Of a DNA stretch of 64,000 bases, positions 47,410 through 59,003 are shown in pieces. The notes under the pieces are model-generated. The model had not been told where the DNA came from and did not search any database. It saw only the letters and a list, made by a program, of their open reading frames with translations. Both the position numbers and the translations under genes were made by a program. Location of the stretch: NCBI RefSeq assembly GCF_947179165.1, contig NC_077245.1, positions 37,131,286 to 37,195,285 on the forward strand, given 5' to 3'. The DNA comes from Solanum dulcamara. Taxonomy: Eukaryota > Streptophyta > Magnoliopsida > Solanales > Solanaceae. The stretch's first letter is position 1, and every line of letters begins with the position of its first letter.

Positions 47410-48327
47410 ACTGAGTTGAGCATGGCTCAATCCAATGAATCTGAAGCTTCCCCTAATGATATTATTGGCAAGTTATTTGGGGCAAAACACTCAGGAAGAG
47501 TACAATATTTGGGTATGGGAGTAGTTTCTTCAAATGCATTCAAGAATGCCAAACAACGATTTAGTAATCTGAGTGTTCCATCATTCGATCATGGTGCATC
47601 ATCCTCAACTAATATTTATTTGCATCAAAAGGTCTCTCGTTTGGAGTATCAATTGGAAGGAACTTTGAACGCTTTGAAGGCTTACATGATATCAAAGGAA
47701 GGAAGCATTCCTGATGAATTTGTTAGTTTGTTTTCTCCTCAACCACAAGTAAGAATTTAGTGTATATTTTTATTTTGTTAAAAAGAGAATTATGTTAATA
47801 AAAACTAATATGCATCTGTACATAATTGCATTACTAGAGATTTCCTTGATGTGGTGACACTGATCTGCTTGTAGATCTTTATTAATGGAAGATGTTACTG
47901 AATTAGCATTATGAAAGAGCATGATAATGTTGTTTATTATGGTGTTCACACCAAGATGTGTTGTATTCTCTTTGTTGAATTATAGTCATAGCATGATTTA
48001 TTCATGCTTATTACTATGGAGCGTAGGTGGTTACATGTTGGTAGTCTTTCGTGTTTGCATATCCATATGAAGTATTTTATTTTGTTTGGACTGTATAACT
48101 TTTAAATTTGATTAAAACTTCCGTTCTTGATGTTTGTCTTCCTACAACTTTTGAGGAAATGGTACACTGTGTTGGTTGTTAGTATACCTTTGGTATTTGG
48201 ACTTCAAGTAACTTTGTCTTGCGTAATGTATGTGCAATTGATCAAGTAACTTAAAGATTTGTTTTCATCATTTCAGACAAGTGATGTTGATGTTGAAGCT
48301 GAGGCTACTTCACAAGTGGATGCATGA
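47410..48327 (+). pseudogene. CACTA Ptta/En/Spm-type transposase gene, 3' exons
   Basis: Exon 47410-47748 follows a CTGGATCAG acceptor. It encodes NDIIGKLFGAKHSGRVQYLG and a coiled segment VSRLEYQLEGTLNALKAY, the C-terminal block of plant Ptta/En/Spm-family transposases. It ends at a CAA|GTAAGA donor. The last exon, 48277-48327 after TTTCAG, is in phase and encodes TSDVDVEAEATSQVDA then a stop. These exons are open but are cut off from the 5' exons by ~9.4 kb of viral DNA. Confidence 0.8.
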
Positions 48328-48941
48328 GAGAATCATCGAGTGGAAGCAAGATGAATCACCAAGATAACACTTAGATTATTATTGTTATTATTGTTGAACC
48401 ACTTATTTTTGGATTTAAAGTACTATTGTTTTACATACAATGGGTTTTAACTTTAATTGTGATGTGGTGATTCAATTTGTGACTTTTATTGTTATTTTTA
48501 ATGAAATTTCATTTACATTTATAAGGTATTCTTATGTTGTTATACATGTTTTCTCTAATTTAATCATAATTATCATCTTAACAATTGATTTATAAAATTA
48601 ATCGAATCATACAAAATTAGTTGTGGCATTTATAAACCCACATAAATTAAGATGTTATTAAGTCATAAACTACCAGTAATATTATAAAAAAATAAATTAA
48701 AATTTTATTGGTGGGGGTTTAAAACTGCCAAAAATGGACCTTCCAAAATTGCCACAAACTCAAAAATAATTTGTGGCGTTCTATATTATAATTGCGGTAT
48801 TTTCATAAAATCACTGCAGTAATGCTCGTGGCGACTCTAACTGTTTCGATTTTTGAAATCGCCGCAAACTATTTTGTGGGGGTTTAAAACCGCCACCAAG
48901 TTACAAAAAAACCACCACAATCTTACCCATTTTTTGTAGTG

Positions 48942-49819
48942 TGCAAGTTGCTGCAACATGTAAGTTATGTCGCTTATGATCTTCCTTCTTCTTCATATTT
49001 TTCGAAAGCTAAATCATCTAATAATAACAAGTATAAGAGTTATTAATAAATTACTCTTCAAACAAATACTTTAAAATGCAAACCCATTAGTTCTATCCTC
49101 CAACCTTCCCAAAAAATCTATATTTTGGAATGGTTAGATCAACTTCTAGCCCCAAGGACATAATCTATCAACACTAACTCAAATTCAAGAGATTTTCGAC
49201 CTATTAATTCTCTTTACACATGAAAATTCCATCTAGGTTAACTTTATACCCCCACCATGATCAATCTAATGTTATTCTAAGGATTAAAGAATTAAAAAAG
49301 GGTTAGATTGATGGAAGGAATTACCTTGAAGGAGGAAATCGATGGAAAATTGAAGAAATCGCTCCTCCCTTGCCCTAGCCTGACGTTGGACGAGTTTTGG
49401 GAGTAAAATAATATTTTAGGTCTGAAAATAATATTTAATTGCGGCCTAATTCCCTCCACGGCGGCCTCAGCACGGGCAATGCTCAGTAAAATGGGCATAA
49501 CTTTTTAAATCCAAACTCCAAATGAGGCAAACTTTGTGGCGTTGGAAAGAAGACTCACAGACCTTTAATTTGATATGGGCCACCTAATTCTTTATACGCT
49601 GAGAGCTATGGTCGTTTGAAGTTAACCTTAATTTAAACTCAAGTTTGAAACTAAATCGGAAAGATACTTTCAACTCAACTTTGAGATAAGAGCATTGTAC
49701 GACCTTAATTCACAACTAATGCACTCGCATACCAAAGAATTGATCCTAATCTTATAATGAATGAGATTCATACACCTTTACCACAAATATTTTTAGTAAC
49801 GACAGAATAAGTCGTTACA
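48942..49819 (-). mobile_element. Probable truncated reverse-oriented LTR
   Basis: Ends gtcgttaca at 49819, the inverted form of a TGTAACGAC LTR start. It contains blocks of the kind seen in the other reverse-oriented LTRs (attaccttgaaggagg; the gcataactttttaaatcc region). The left part is truncated at the CACTA terminus. No duplication found. Minus-strand frame 49292-49498 has no motif. Confidence 0.45.
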
Positions 49820-50867
49820 CTTAATGTAATAGATTAGATCACATATACGAGCTATTACATATTATTCCAAATATTTTTTTGACTTAATTTTAAAATTTTT
49901 GAAGTTGGTGCTATGTTTGGTAATTATTTTGTCGTAAATAATAGTTGTAGGTTTGAATGTAATTTTCAGTAAAAAAATTGAAACATAATTTAATGAGGTT
50001 ATTTTTATAAAATAAAAATTAGAATAAATTTGAAAAAATATATATATAATGAAAGTGAGAATAAGATTTTGAATGTTTTTCAAATTCCAAATACAACTTG
50101 AAGTTGTATTTGGAATTTAATAGCCAAAAGACAATTTTCAAATGAAGTAAAAAAAATTTCCAAAAAAAGTGAAATATTTTTCCATTTTTGTTTTTGGAGT
50201 GGAACTCATGTAAACATGTTTTCAACTTGAAGTTGAATTTTAGAATTTTCAAGAATGTAGAAATTAATAAAAAGGTATTTTTACTTTTTTTTAAGCCCAA
50301 ATTGCTTATAAAACGGTTAAAAACAACTCTAATTTTTTTTTTCATAATCAAACACAACAATTTTCAAATATTGTTTTTACTATGAAAATTAAAACTATTT
50401 TTTTAAATTTCACCATAAAACATAATTAAACCGCGCACTTAAATTGAAGCACCTGATCTTCCACTTTGCCTTAACAATGTGCTCTTAGGATTATGAGATT
50501 TCGTGAAAAGGTGTAAGAAGAAAATGATGTATTTTGTTTTAAGAGAGAGGAGTTTGTTTGCTTTGACTTGAAGTTACGGTGCATATTAGTTGTCTCTGTC
50601 AAAACAATTACGGCCGTTAGATTTGGAACTAAATATGCACTAGTTTTTAAAGAATATGGACTACTAATGATTCATTGAAAGAAATATGATTATTTTATGC
50701 ACAAATCTAAAGATAGTGGACGGCTTTGATGTTGTTTTATTTTTTTTGGTATTAATATTATATGTTTTGATGATTGGATTACACATATTCCATCCAATTT
50801 TTTCCTCAGAAAGGAACAAAGTCTACTTTCTTCCCCAATAATTCAATTTAGGGTTTCTACAAAAGAT
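49820..50867. other. AT-rich intergenic DNA and upstream region of the six-exon gene
   Basis: No gene seen; frames at 49862-50385 on both strands are low-complexity AT artefacts. It contains a perfect 18 bp palindrome. The last few hundred bases presumably hold the promoter of the gene starting at 50868, but no TATA box stands out. Confidence 0.5.
50082..50118. repeat. Perfect 18 bp-arm palindrome
   Basis: aaattccaaatacaactt (50082-50099), one G, then its exact complement (50101-50118). A shorter related palindrome, ttcaacttgaagttgaa, lies at about 50220-50236. It could be the core of a degraded foldback element. Confidence 0.9.
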
Positions 50868-53800
50868 ATGAAGGGACACAATCCAATTGAGGTGGCGAAG
50901 ACGGTGTTGGAGGTGGCCGATGTGGCATGGTCAGCGATGGAACACTGTCATCACCATACCCACAGTCATACTGAAACGACACCGTTTGATGTATCTCATA
51001 GTTCTGAAGAAGATGAATTGAAATCGTTGAGGTCTGAAAACGAGCGGCTCAAACGGTTGCTTGAACAAAATCTTATGCTTCTTCAGAGCATGTCACAATC
51101 TCCTTCCTTACTTCTAGACTGTCCCCCTGATGTGTGTTCCCTTTTATTCCCTACAACCCATTTCGCTTTCTAGCTAAATCGAAATGCTATTTTTATTTTA
51201 TATATAGAGATATATGTGGACATATAAATGTATTTATGTTAGTATAAAAATGTTCTCACATTTGGATTGTTCTTTTAGTGAGATCTCTTATTTTTTTTGT
51301 GTTTTGATCTTTATTTTGGGAAGCTTCATGATCGTCTCTTAGCTGCTGTGGAGTCTGGAAGCTTTTTGAAACAGCTGGAATCACTCAATCGAAATTCTGT
51401 TGATGGGAATGGCTGTCAATTTCCTTTCAAGGAGGCAACTGGTTCGTTATTCTGTGTCATTTTCTAAACTTTGTAAGATGTTTAGTGTGCAGAGTTACTC
51501 CACTACCTATGCTTTTTGGGAGGTAGCAGGTATCCGGTGGAAAGGACGCCGTTGCATTATAGAAGAGATTAAACTTGGAGTAGCAGTATTAGGATTCAAT
51601 GGGATTGGATGAATCCAGGAATATATTCATTCATTTGATTTGGGTCGAGTCATAGGGCTTTTAATTAATTCGTTTTCTGGACTTCTCTTAATCTCCATGT
51701 CTCATCCTGTTTGTTGATAAAGGACAATTACTTAATGCAGAAAAGTTATATGTGCTAAAACTAGTGTAAAGGTTTGCCAGAGTTCAGTAGTTGATTGATG
51801 AGTAGTATGAGGAATTGGCTTTCGCCTCTCATTATTTTTTTCATTTTCAAAAGATGGTCTTTCTTGTCATCTTATTCTTAATATGTTGTTAGGTTCTGAT
51901 ACCTTTATTTTACTAGTTTCTGATTTACCCCTAACAAAATATTGTTAGGTTTTGACACGGAGACAGCAGAACTTCTGATAAACATGAGTCTTGAAGAACC
52001 AAGTTGGTGGGTTTGGGTGACTGAGGATATGGTCCCTGGCAATCTTGAAGAAAGAAGTGGAATTGATAATGAGAACTATGTGATTATTAGTGAGGAATAT
52101 GTTGTAGATGCAGTTGCCAACTTTATGGCTAGATGCATAGTATCCAATTCAAAGGCTCAGGTACAAGGAAATTCATATATTTATGCATATTTATTGTATT
52201 TCAATTAGGGAAAATAACAATTAGTCCTTGAATTATTGTTTTATTCTGGGTTTCATCCCTATGTTCATTGGTGAAGTACATTTAACCTCAACCTAAATGT
52301 GTGGTTTTAATCCCATCATTGATTGTAGAATAACAGACGTTAGAAAAAGCCGACCGTGAGTGCCATGGTTAAAGTGCCAAGTTCCCATGTGCAAGGCCAA
52401 AGATCGAGAGACTTAATGATGGAAATCCCATCTCCACCTCAAAAAAAAGAATAACAGATGTTAAATAGCTTCCAGTCCTGTCTTGTGTCTCTGGTATGTT
52501 GGCTTTCTTTCCCCACCGTCCAACCCCTTTATCTTACTTGTTAATTAGTTTGGTGCTGTCTCTTGCTAGTGGTTATGAGGGGAGAAGTAAGATGTTGGAA
52601 CTAGTGGGAAGGAATTTTCAGATTTTATAAACTACTCGAACAACTCTAAACTGATAGATGATATTTAAGAGCACGTCTTTTGGGAGGTCAAAGAAAATGG
52701 AGATGTGGGGGCACTTGTTGAACTGCAACAACCTTTCCAGCTGATTGGCCAGGTGCTATAGTTGATATCCACCAGATTTCTGGATGATCCTCCTTGACTG
52801 GCTAAGACTTCAACACTGCCACCAACTTTTATCACCACTTCCCTTAATCACACCCTCATCTCACTCCTGTCCTCCTTCCTCGTCATTTTGCTTCTTCAAG
52901 TTAGTGCTATCGGTGAACCTTTATTGTGGCTGTTAATTTACTGGGAATAGCTACTTTATATATCAGATGTGGACTTGAATCAAGAACAAGTTAGTGCAGA
53001 AGTAGTTGAACGTGCATGGGTGGTAAGAAATGTTTTGCCATAATACCTTTAAGGAAAAATCAGAGTGGGAGCTATCTAATTTCCGTTTATTTTCCATCAA
53101 TGATTGGATTAAAACTGCACATTAAGTTTACACTAAAAGCTAAATGTGCTTTTTATAATAACACGGGGATTGAAACAAGAATTACTCATGGATTAAAAGT
53201 GTATTTCTCCGTTATGTTGGGGTCATGTCATTCTTTTCACTGTTTCTGTGTATTGCAATTTTGCAGAAGATGTCTCCCGAAGAACTGCAAAAGAGTAAGT
53301 TACTGCTTCTTCTCTCCTATTCTTTCTGAAGATCTTCGTTCTTTTACCATAATTACCACAAAACATCCAGAGTCAGGCGTAGAATTCACTTCTACATTTT
53401 CTTTTTCATGTCTCTCTCTCTTGGATAATGGATATTTACATGTATAGGCATGGACATATTTGTTTTATGATGGGGAGCCTTCTCAATATGTAATACAGGA
53501 TCTAGCCAAATCCTTGTTAGGAATGAATGATCAAGTGATAGGTTACTTCTGGTAGTCTTCCTTTAGATAATTGGCGGAGAAAGTGCACCATTTGAGTTAG
53601 TTCCGTAGATGATCACTCTAACTATGGATATATTCCATCAAAGTTATGTTGTTATTTTTAGGACAATAAAGTCACCAATTTATAGGGATATCCTATCAAA
53701 GTCACTTTTATTATTTTAGGACAACAAATTCACCCTACTACTGCATTTTTGACTCAAAAAATGCAAGACACACATTTAAACCATATTATATTAAAACTTT

Positions 53801-56083
53801 TTTTTTTCATAATAAAACTTATTTAACCACCCATAATTATTTTATATTAACACATTGTGTGGAATTTGAAACCTATTTTTGTAGCACTCATTTACTCTTG
53901 ATCGTGAAATGCAATAACTATCAATTTAAAAGATATGTTTCTGGTTACCGATCAAAAGTGGATTAAAGTTCAAGACATTTTGTCAATATGAAAATTTCTA
54001 GTAATCTCTTATTGCGGATAATTGTTTTCTGCTCAAGGTGAGTATTAAATAAACATAGTATTATTTACAGTAGTAATTATAAAAAAATAAACATAGTATT
54101 ATTGAAAGTTGATTCATATATTCAATTCCAGGAGAGCACTAGTAGCTGGAAGTGATTGATTTTTAATTTGGGTCTTCATATTCCACTCTGCTTAAAATAC
54201 CGAATTTACATAAACAACATTTGCAATAGAATTAAGATATGTTAATTACATGAATCATTGTATCATTAAATGTCAATGCCTGTTTTGCTCTTCAAGTGAC
54301 TTATAATATGTCTCAGAGAGGAATACCAACAATTTGTCGTGGTCAGTAACATTGTAAAAAAGTAAAGGGATGTCATGGCTATTACATCAAGGGCGAATAA
54401 GCTAAGTAATTTTTAAAGCAACCTTTTTTTTAATCCCATTTGGTTGGATTAGATGGATAGAGTAGAGTCATGTGTTAAATAAGTTTTATTATTAAAAAAT
54501 AAATTTTTAATATGATATGATATGGTATATGCGTTTTATATTTTCCAAGTCAATAGGCAATTGTCGGATTCCTTTGTGGTCCTAAAAAAAATAAAAGTGA
54601 CTTCGGTAGGATTTTCCCATAAGTTGAATGACCTTTTTTTTTTTGATTTGCACCGGGTGTCCGAGTCTCTTAGAGCCCCGACTAATCCCGGGGGTGCACA
54701 TGATAAGTTGAGTGACTTTGTTGCCCTGAAAAGAACAAAACTGACTTTAAAGGGATATTCCCATAAGTTGTGTCACCATCCGCATTAGAATTATATAAAG
54801 ATTCGATGAGAGAAGATGGATTGGTTGAGTAATTGTTAGAGAGATCAGTTGATTGATAGATTGTTAGAGGAGATTGATTGGTTGATTGATCGTTCCTTCT
54901 TATTTTCCATTATATTTTTAATCTTTACTTGAGCATCATCTTATTTTGTGGTTTTCAACTTGACATGCAGCCTTGACAAAAGCATTGGAAGGCATTGGTA
55001 AAGTAGAAAGATTGTTCAACATTTGGCATGCCGCGCAAATGTTCTACGTCCTTTCCACTTGGGGACTTGCTCTAGTGGGGTGAGCACTCATTTATTATGT
55101 TTTGCTGTCGTATGTTTCCAATCTCACATACAACAATGCCTCAGTCCCAAATAAGTTAGGGTTGGCTATATGAATATCACTGACCATAGTTCTCCATTTT
55201 AATTCTTACATATTTCTGATCGTACTTGTTTTAAAATTTTTTGTATTTGGACTGGAACATTGTTGACGTGCACAGAATAAATTTCAATTAAAATATGTGA
55301 ATGTAATTTGTGAAATGTCTTGGGCGTTTTAGGTCCTTGTGTAAAATAGAGAACTTAGGGGTCGTTTGGTTTGAATACAAGTTATGATGAGATTAGTTAT
55401 GACGGGATAAGTTATGATGAGATTAGTTATGATGGGATAAATTGTGATGAGATTATTTTTTATTGAATGTTTGGTTTGTTGCATTCAAAATAATATACAT
55501 TATATAAATTTTAAGAATAAATTATTTGTTTTCAAAAATACCCTTTATGAATGTGAAAAGTGATGTATAAAAAGGGTTTAAAGGGATATTTTTGTCATTT
55601 ACCTACTTTATTCTGGGATAAGTTATCTCGGGATTACTATATCACTCAAAAGGAAGGATAACTTATTCCAGTCATAATTATTAATCCTGGGATAAGTTAT
55701 CCCATACTTTGTAACCAACAAACAATTGAGGGTTACTAAAAATTTATTCCAAGACTATTTTGCCTTATCAACTACACCAAACGACTCTTAGGGTTAAATT
55801 ATGCGAATCTGTTAATTTTTAGCTTTAACAGTTGAGGCTTCAAATTGTGGACCAATTTGTAAATATGATCCAGATTATATCTTTAAAGAGATAATTTAGT
55901 GCAGATTTTGCTCTTTTGATCTCTGTGTATGTAATTTATCCGACTTGAACTATGTTTTGAAGGGCTTGACATTTTTATGACTAAACCTGTTGTTTCTGTA
56001 GGTTGTACAAGAGCCGATCTGTTATTAGACTTGCTGCTAAAGGGGTTCACAAGACTGGCAAAATGGTTCTTAAGGCTCTTTGA
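50868..56083 (+). CDS. Six-exon host gene, 270-residue protein of unknown function
   Basis: Exons 50868-51131, 51324-51441, 51949-52160, 53267-53294, 54971-55079 and 56002-56083 join in phase into 813 nt (270 codons plus stop). All introns are GT-AG. Exon 4 is a 28 nt micro-exon (KMSPEELQK). The N-terminus reads MKGHNPIEVAKTVLEVADVA. A histidine cluster HCHHHTHSH follows near residue 30, then an acidic, leucine-rich coiled-coil (about 47-75, SEEDELKSLRSENERLKRLL). The middle is tryptophan-rich (EEPSWWVWVTEDMV, about 143-156). A likely C-terminal membrane helix (about 222-246, containing MFYVLSTWGLALVGLY) is followed by a basic tail, KSRSVIRLAAKGVHKTGKMV. I do not recognise the family. A tail-anchored or peripheral membrane role is only inference. 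Introns 3-5 carry SINEs and a MITE without breaking the splice sites. Confidence 0.9.
52343..52447 (+). mobile_element. SINE-like insertion in intron 3 with 16 bp target duplication
   Basis: The 105 bp insert ends in an A-rich tail (cctcaaaaaaa). It is flanked by agaataacagacgtta (52327-52342) and agaataacagatgtta (52448-52463), one mismatch in 16. Long duplications and an A tail indicate target-primed retroposition. The family was not identified. Confidence 0.75.
54633..54704 (-). mobile_element. Short reverse-oriented SINE-like insertion in intron 4
   Basis: A 72 bp insert starts with a poly-T run (A tail on the minus strand). It contains gcaccgggtgtccgag and aatcccgggggtgcac, motifs I know from dispersed plant repeats. 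It is flanked by aagttgaatgac (54621-54632) and aagttgagtgac (54705-54716), 11 of 12 identical. Confidence 0.7.
55125..55180 (-). mobile_element. Au-like SINE 3' fragment in intron 5
   Basis: The string acaacaatgcctcagtccc followed by aaataagttagggttggcta resembles, in inverted orientation, the 3' end of plant Au-type SINEs (short TTG-rich tail). Only the end portion is visible; no duplication was found. Confidence 0.45.
55358..55787. mobile_element. Tourist/Harbinger-like MITE in intron 5
   Basis: A 430 bp element. Its left end is ggggtcgtttggtttga; its right end in reverse complement is gagtcgtttggtgtagt. It is flanked by the 3 bp duplication TTA (55355-55357, 55788-55790). Internal short repeats of ttatgatg(a/g)gat(t/a)ag and matching ataagttatccc motifs near the right end are typical of this MITE group. 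It is unrelated to the 5342/59992 MITE beyond the superfamily-type ends. Confidence 0.8.
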
Positions 56084-56803
56084 AGATGCTTCTGCTGTAG
56101 TGGTTGCATCGTATAACTGTTTAACTTATTGTACAGTCTTGTAGATAAAATCAATGTTTGCTTGACTTCCAATTCGTCTGTGTGGGAATATTGTAAATAG
56201 TGTGCGATTTGAAAGATCCTTCCTTGGTTGCAATTTTCACGTCGGAGTCTGCCTTTTATCATTCTCAACTTTTCCCCATCAGGGTAGGGTAGTAGTGGCG
56301 TATATTTTCAATTCTTTCAGAACCAACTGGACTTGAGAAGTGATAAGCATCAGGCCAAGAGGTTTCAACGTTTTTGGTTCATTTTTCCTTTAGAAGATTA
56401 TTTACACACTTCCTGAGTGTGTGTGTGTTTTAAAATAAAAAATAACTAACTCTGGTTTTGATGGAACTTTCTACAACAAACTGACATTGTCCTATTCAAA
56501 AAAAAGGAGTGTTTAACCGATAATAATAGAAATTTTACAACATTGGTTTATTTTTATTTAGTCAAGATTATAAATCTCATTTTATAAAGTCATTATCAGG
56601 TATGTTTACTTGTTCAAAAAGGTTATTATATATGTACTTGACAATACATGTAACTTAATAAAATGAACTTCCCCTCCAATTAGACTTGAGCTTCATGACG
56701 CTGAAGAAGTGGGAAGAAAATGCTAGTGGTCAATGACCCAAAGCAGCTATGTATATAGTTTTCATTGGGTACAGCAGGTGTATGATTATCCAACAGGGTT
56801 ACA
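56084..56803. other. 3' flank of the six-exon gene, no other gene seen
   Basis: Probably includes the 3' untranslated region of the upstream gene. No coding frame with recognisable motifs; the minus-strand frames here are chance. Confidence 0.5.
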
Positions 56804-58000
56804 ATGAACCATTTCTTGAGATTGCCGGAGGGCTGCCTATCGGCCATTCTTTCGTTGGCAACTGCAGCAGATGCAGCAAGATCATTACCTGTATCCAAGG
56901 GATTCAAATTACATGTTACTTGGGAGAGATTTCTTCATCAACAATTGATCATCTCCACGTCGTCTCTTCCAATTTGCTCTACAAAGAAACAGCTTTTCAT
57001 TACTCTCTCATCTCACTCACATATCCTCCTTGATGAAGCCACGTTGATAACTCCCATGTCTCCCTACTAGGCTTTTCCATTTGTTGTGTTTGAACTTCAG
57101 ACATCTAATTAAAAGTGAATTATGATCGATCTTATTTATCCCTTCACACTCGTGTTATGTTTATGATGGTTTCTTAGTTATGACACTGAATTATTGAGAG
57201 TGATCAAGCGCCTTTGACTATCTGGTTTGTGGAAGTTTGATTTCTAATTGGCTACGAGTTTGTCTCTTTCTTGTTAAATGCGTAAGGAATTAAGCCTTTC
57301 ATGACCATTGCCCTCCAATTATCCTATCATGAATCTTGATCATGTTATTTTGTAATCTGCTGGAACTTAGCTAGCCACCTTAGAATCTGATATGTAGAGA
57401 TGAGGAATTTCTCCAATTTCTTTAGAATTACTATTAATTCTTTTGTCTTTGGGTGGTGGTTCTGGGGATGGTGATCGGATCTATTACCAAACAAATTGTC
57501 ATATTTGAACATGACTCTGATCCGGCCACCTAGCCCTGGCCCTCATGGGCCTTAAGGCGGAATGTTGGTGTTACCCAACGTCTATGCTGTTTGAAACTTT
57601 GCGAGACTATATTTACAGTACTTTGAGTCTCATGAGACTAACATTCTATTATATGATCTAAGTCGTGCATTACGTCCACTCCATGGTAGGTATATATGAC
57701 GCTCTGCTTTATGCTCCAGACCTGTAAGACACTCATTTTGTATATATAAGTGTGAAAAGATTTTTGTTTGTCATCTTGGTAAATTTCTGACTATAATTTC
57801 TTTTTTTGAATCCACAAAATCTCACCTAATGTTCTAATGTGAACTGTAAAATGCAGAGTCACTCACTTGATAGGTAGAGTGGAAAGAGATGCTTCATGGT
57901 GGCACCAAAGACACTTAACATTGCATTTGTTGACAACCCACGTCGTTGGGAATGGACGACTTGTCCCGACTCCAAGTTCTATATACTTTCTTTTCATTAA
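56804..58000 (+). pseudogene. Broken F-box / PP2-B-like gene
   Basis: Exon 1 (56804 to about 57040) encodes an F-box, FLRLPEGCLSAILSLATAAD, then a shortened SKGFKLHVTWERFL segment (the family normally has several more residues before the W) and CSTKKQLFITLSSHSHILLD. This is the order of phloem-protein-2-like F-box proteins. Exon 2 remnant (about 57884-58000) reads SGKRCFMVAPKTLNIAF and PRRWEWTTCPDSKF, the start of the PP2 lectin-like domain, then stops. The rest of the lectin domain is absent. Intact relatives are SCF ubiquitin-ligase substrate receptors that may bind glycans. The missing residues and truncation point to a pseudogene. Confidence 0.75.
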
Positions 58001-58998
58001 TTTCTTCTAGATTTATTTCACAAGATTGTTCATTTGTTAGTAAGAAAAAAAAACGTAATGTATATTGCCACTTATAGATGTCTTTTCCCATAACATTTGA
58101 TAGATTCTTGGAAGTGGCAATCCTTAAATGTACACATTGGTTGGATATGCCAGGGGAAGAATCTAATCAAACACCTAATCTACAGGATCATTGAATTTAG
58201 TTTCACTAGCCAAACAATATAATTACATACAAAGACGAACAACACCATATAAAGTCACCGTCTAAAATCGTACCTTACTACAAAATTGTTCCAGCACTTT
58301 TTGGAAAAGAAATCTTCAAAGAATCTTCACACAAACTTTTTTGGAATTGGAGAAAGAAGCAGAGAAGTTTTGTCTGTTATTTTAAACTTACAGAGAATGA
58401 AAAGATACGTTGGTTTCTTCTATGAGAATCCTTTTATGATTCTAAAGGGACACTACTTTTCAAATAGTTATGTTTCTTTCCTTTCATTTATTAATATATA
58501 ATTATATATATCTAATTTCTCCATACATGGATCCGGGTTGACCTACATGGTGACCCTGTCCAATTTTCTTCATCTCCCACTCACACATACTAGATCAACT
58601 CTCATTTCTATTATGTATCTTTCATACATTATGACTAGATCGTGTGATCATTGCATACTTCGAGAATTTCATTGCTATACATCTGTTAGGAATATACAAT
58701 ATCTTGATCGATGTAACTTAGAGTAGATTATAGTATGCAGTACCCTAGACCATTTATCACATTTATATTTCTCATCATCTATTTTTCTTGGTTTTGATTT
58801 CATCATTTTGTACTTGTCTCATAGGCAAACATAAAGAACGTCAATGAACACAATTAATGAATATCTTAATGTCAAAGTGATATGCTTTTCTAGGAATTGC
58901 CAGCCAGATCGAAGCAAGCATGATCTCTTGGAAACATACTAAGATAACAAATATCAAATTGAATCTCAAGAAATTAATTGAAGTCATGATGATACAAT
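58001..58998. other. Intergenic DNA with a paralogue of 33275-33700
   Basis: No gene seen. Positions 58158-58580 align in the same orientation with 33275-33700. Small frames at 58286 and 58538 have no motif. Confidence 0.5.
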
Positions 58999-59003
58999 GT
59001 GAA

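Larger units (their letters stand above)
34426..48941 (+). mobile_element. CACTA (En/Spm) transposon containing nested insertions
   Basis: The left terminus cactacaaaaaatggataag (34426) and the reverse complement of the right terminus (cactacaaaaaatgggtaag, ending at 48941) match over 20 bp with one mismatch. The first five bases are the CACTA signature. Subterminal motifs of the type ggcggttttaaacccccac recur in the last ~300 bp. A decayed plus-strand gene of the Ptta/En/Spm type lies inside; no TnpD-like transposase was seen. The 3 bp flanks (CAA left, TGC right) do not match, so the target duplication is lost or altered. Removing the viral insert leaves ~5.1 kb. Confidence 0.9.

Noticed and set aside
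48942..48944. A 3 bp target duplication for the CACTA element
   Set aside because: The flanks are CAA on the left and TGC on the right and do not match; I do not claim a duplication.
52343..52447. A tRNA gene in intron 3
   Set aside because: No cloverleaf pairing could be read. The A tail and the 16 bp flanking duplication instead indicate a SINE-like retroposon.
56680..56907. Minus-strand open frame over the F-box exon
   Set aside because: It is the antisense shadow of the F-box coding sequence, whose plus-strand reading matches a known domain.
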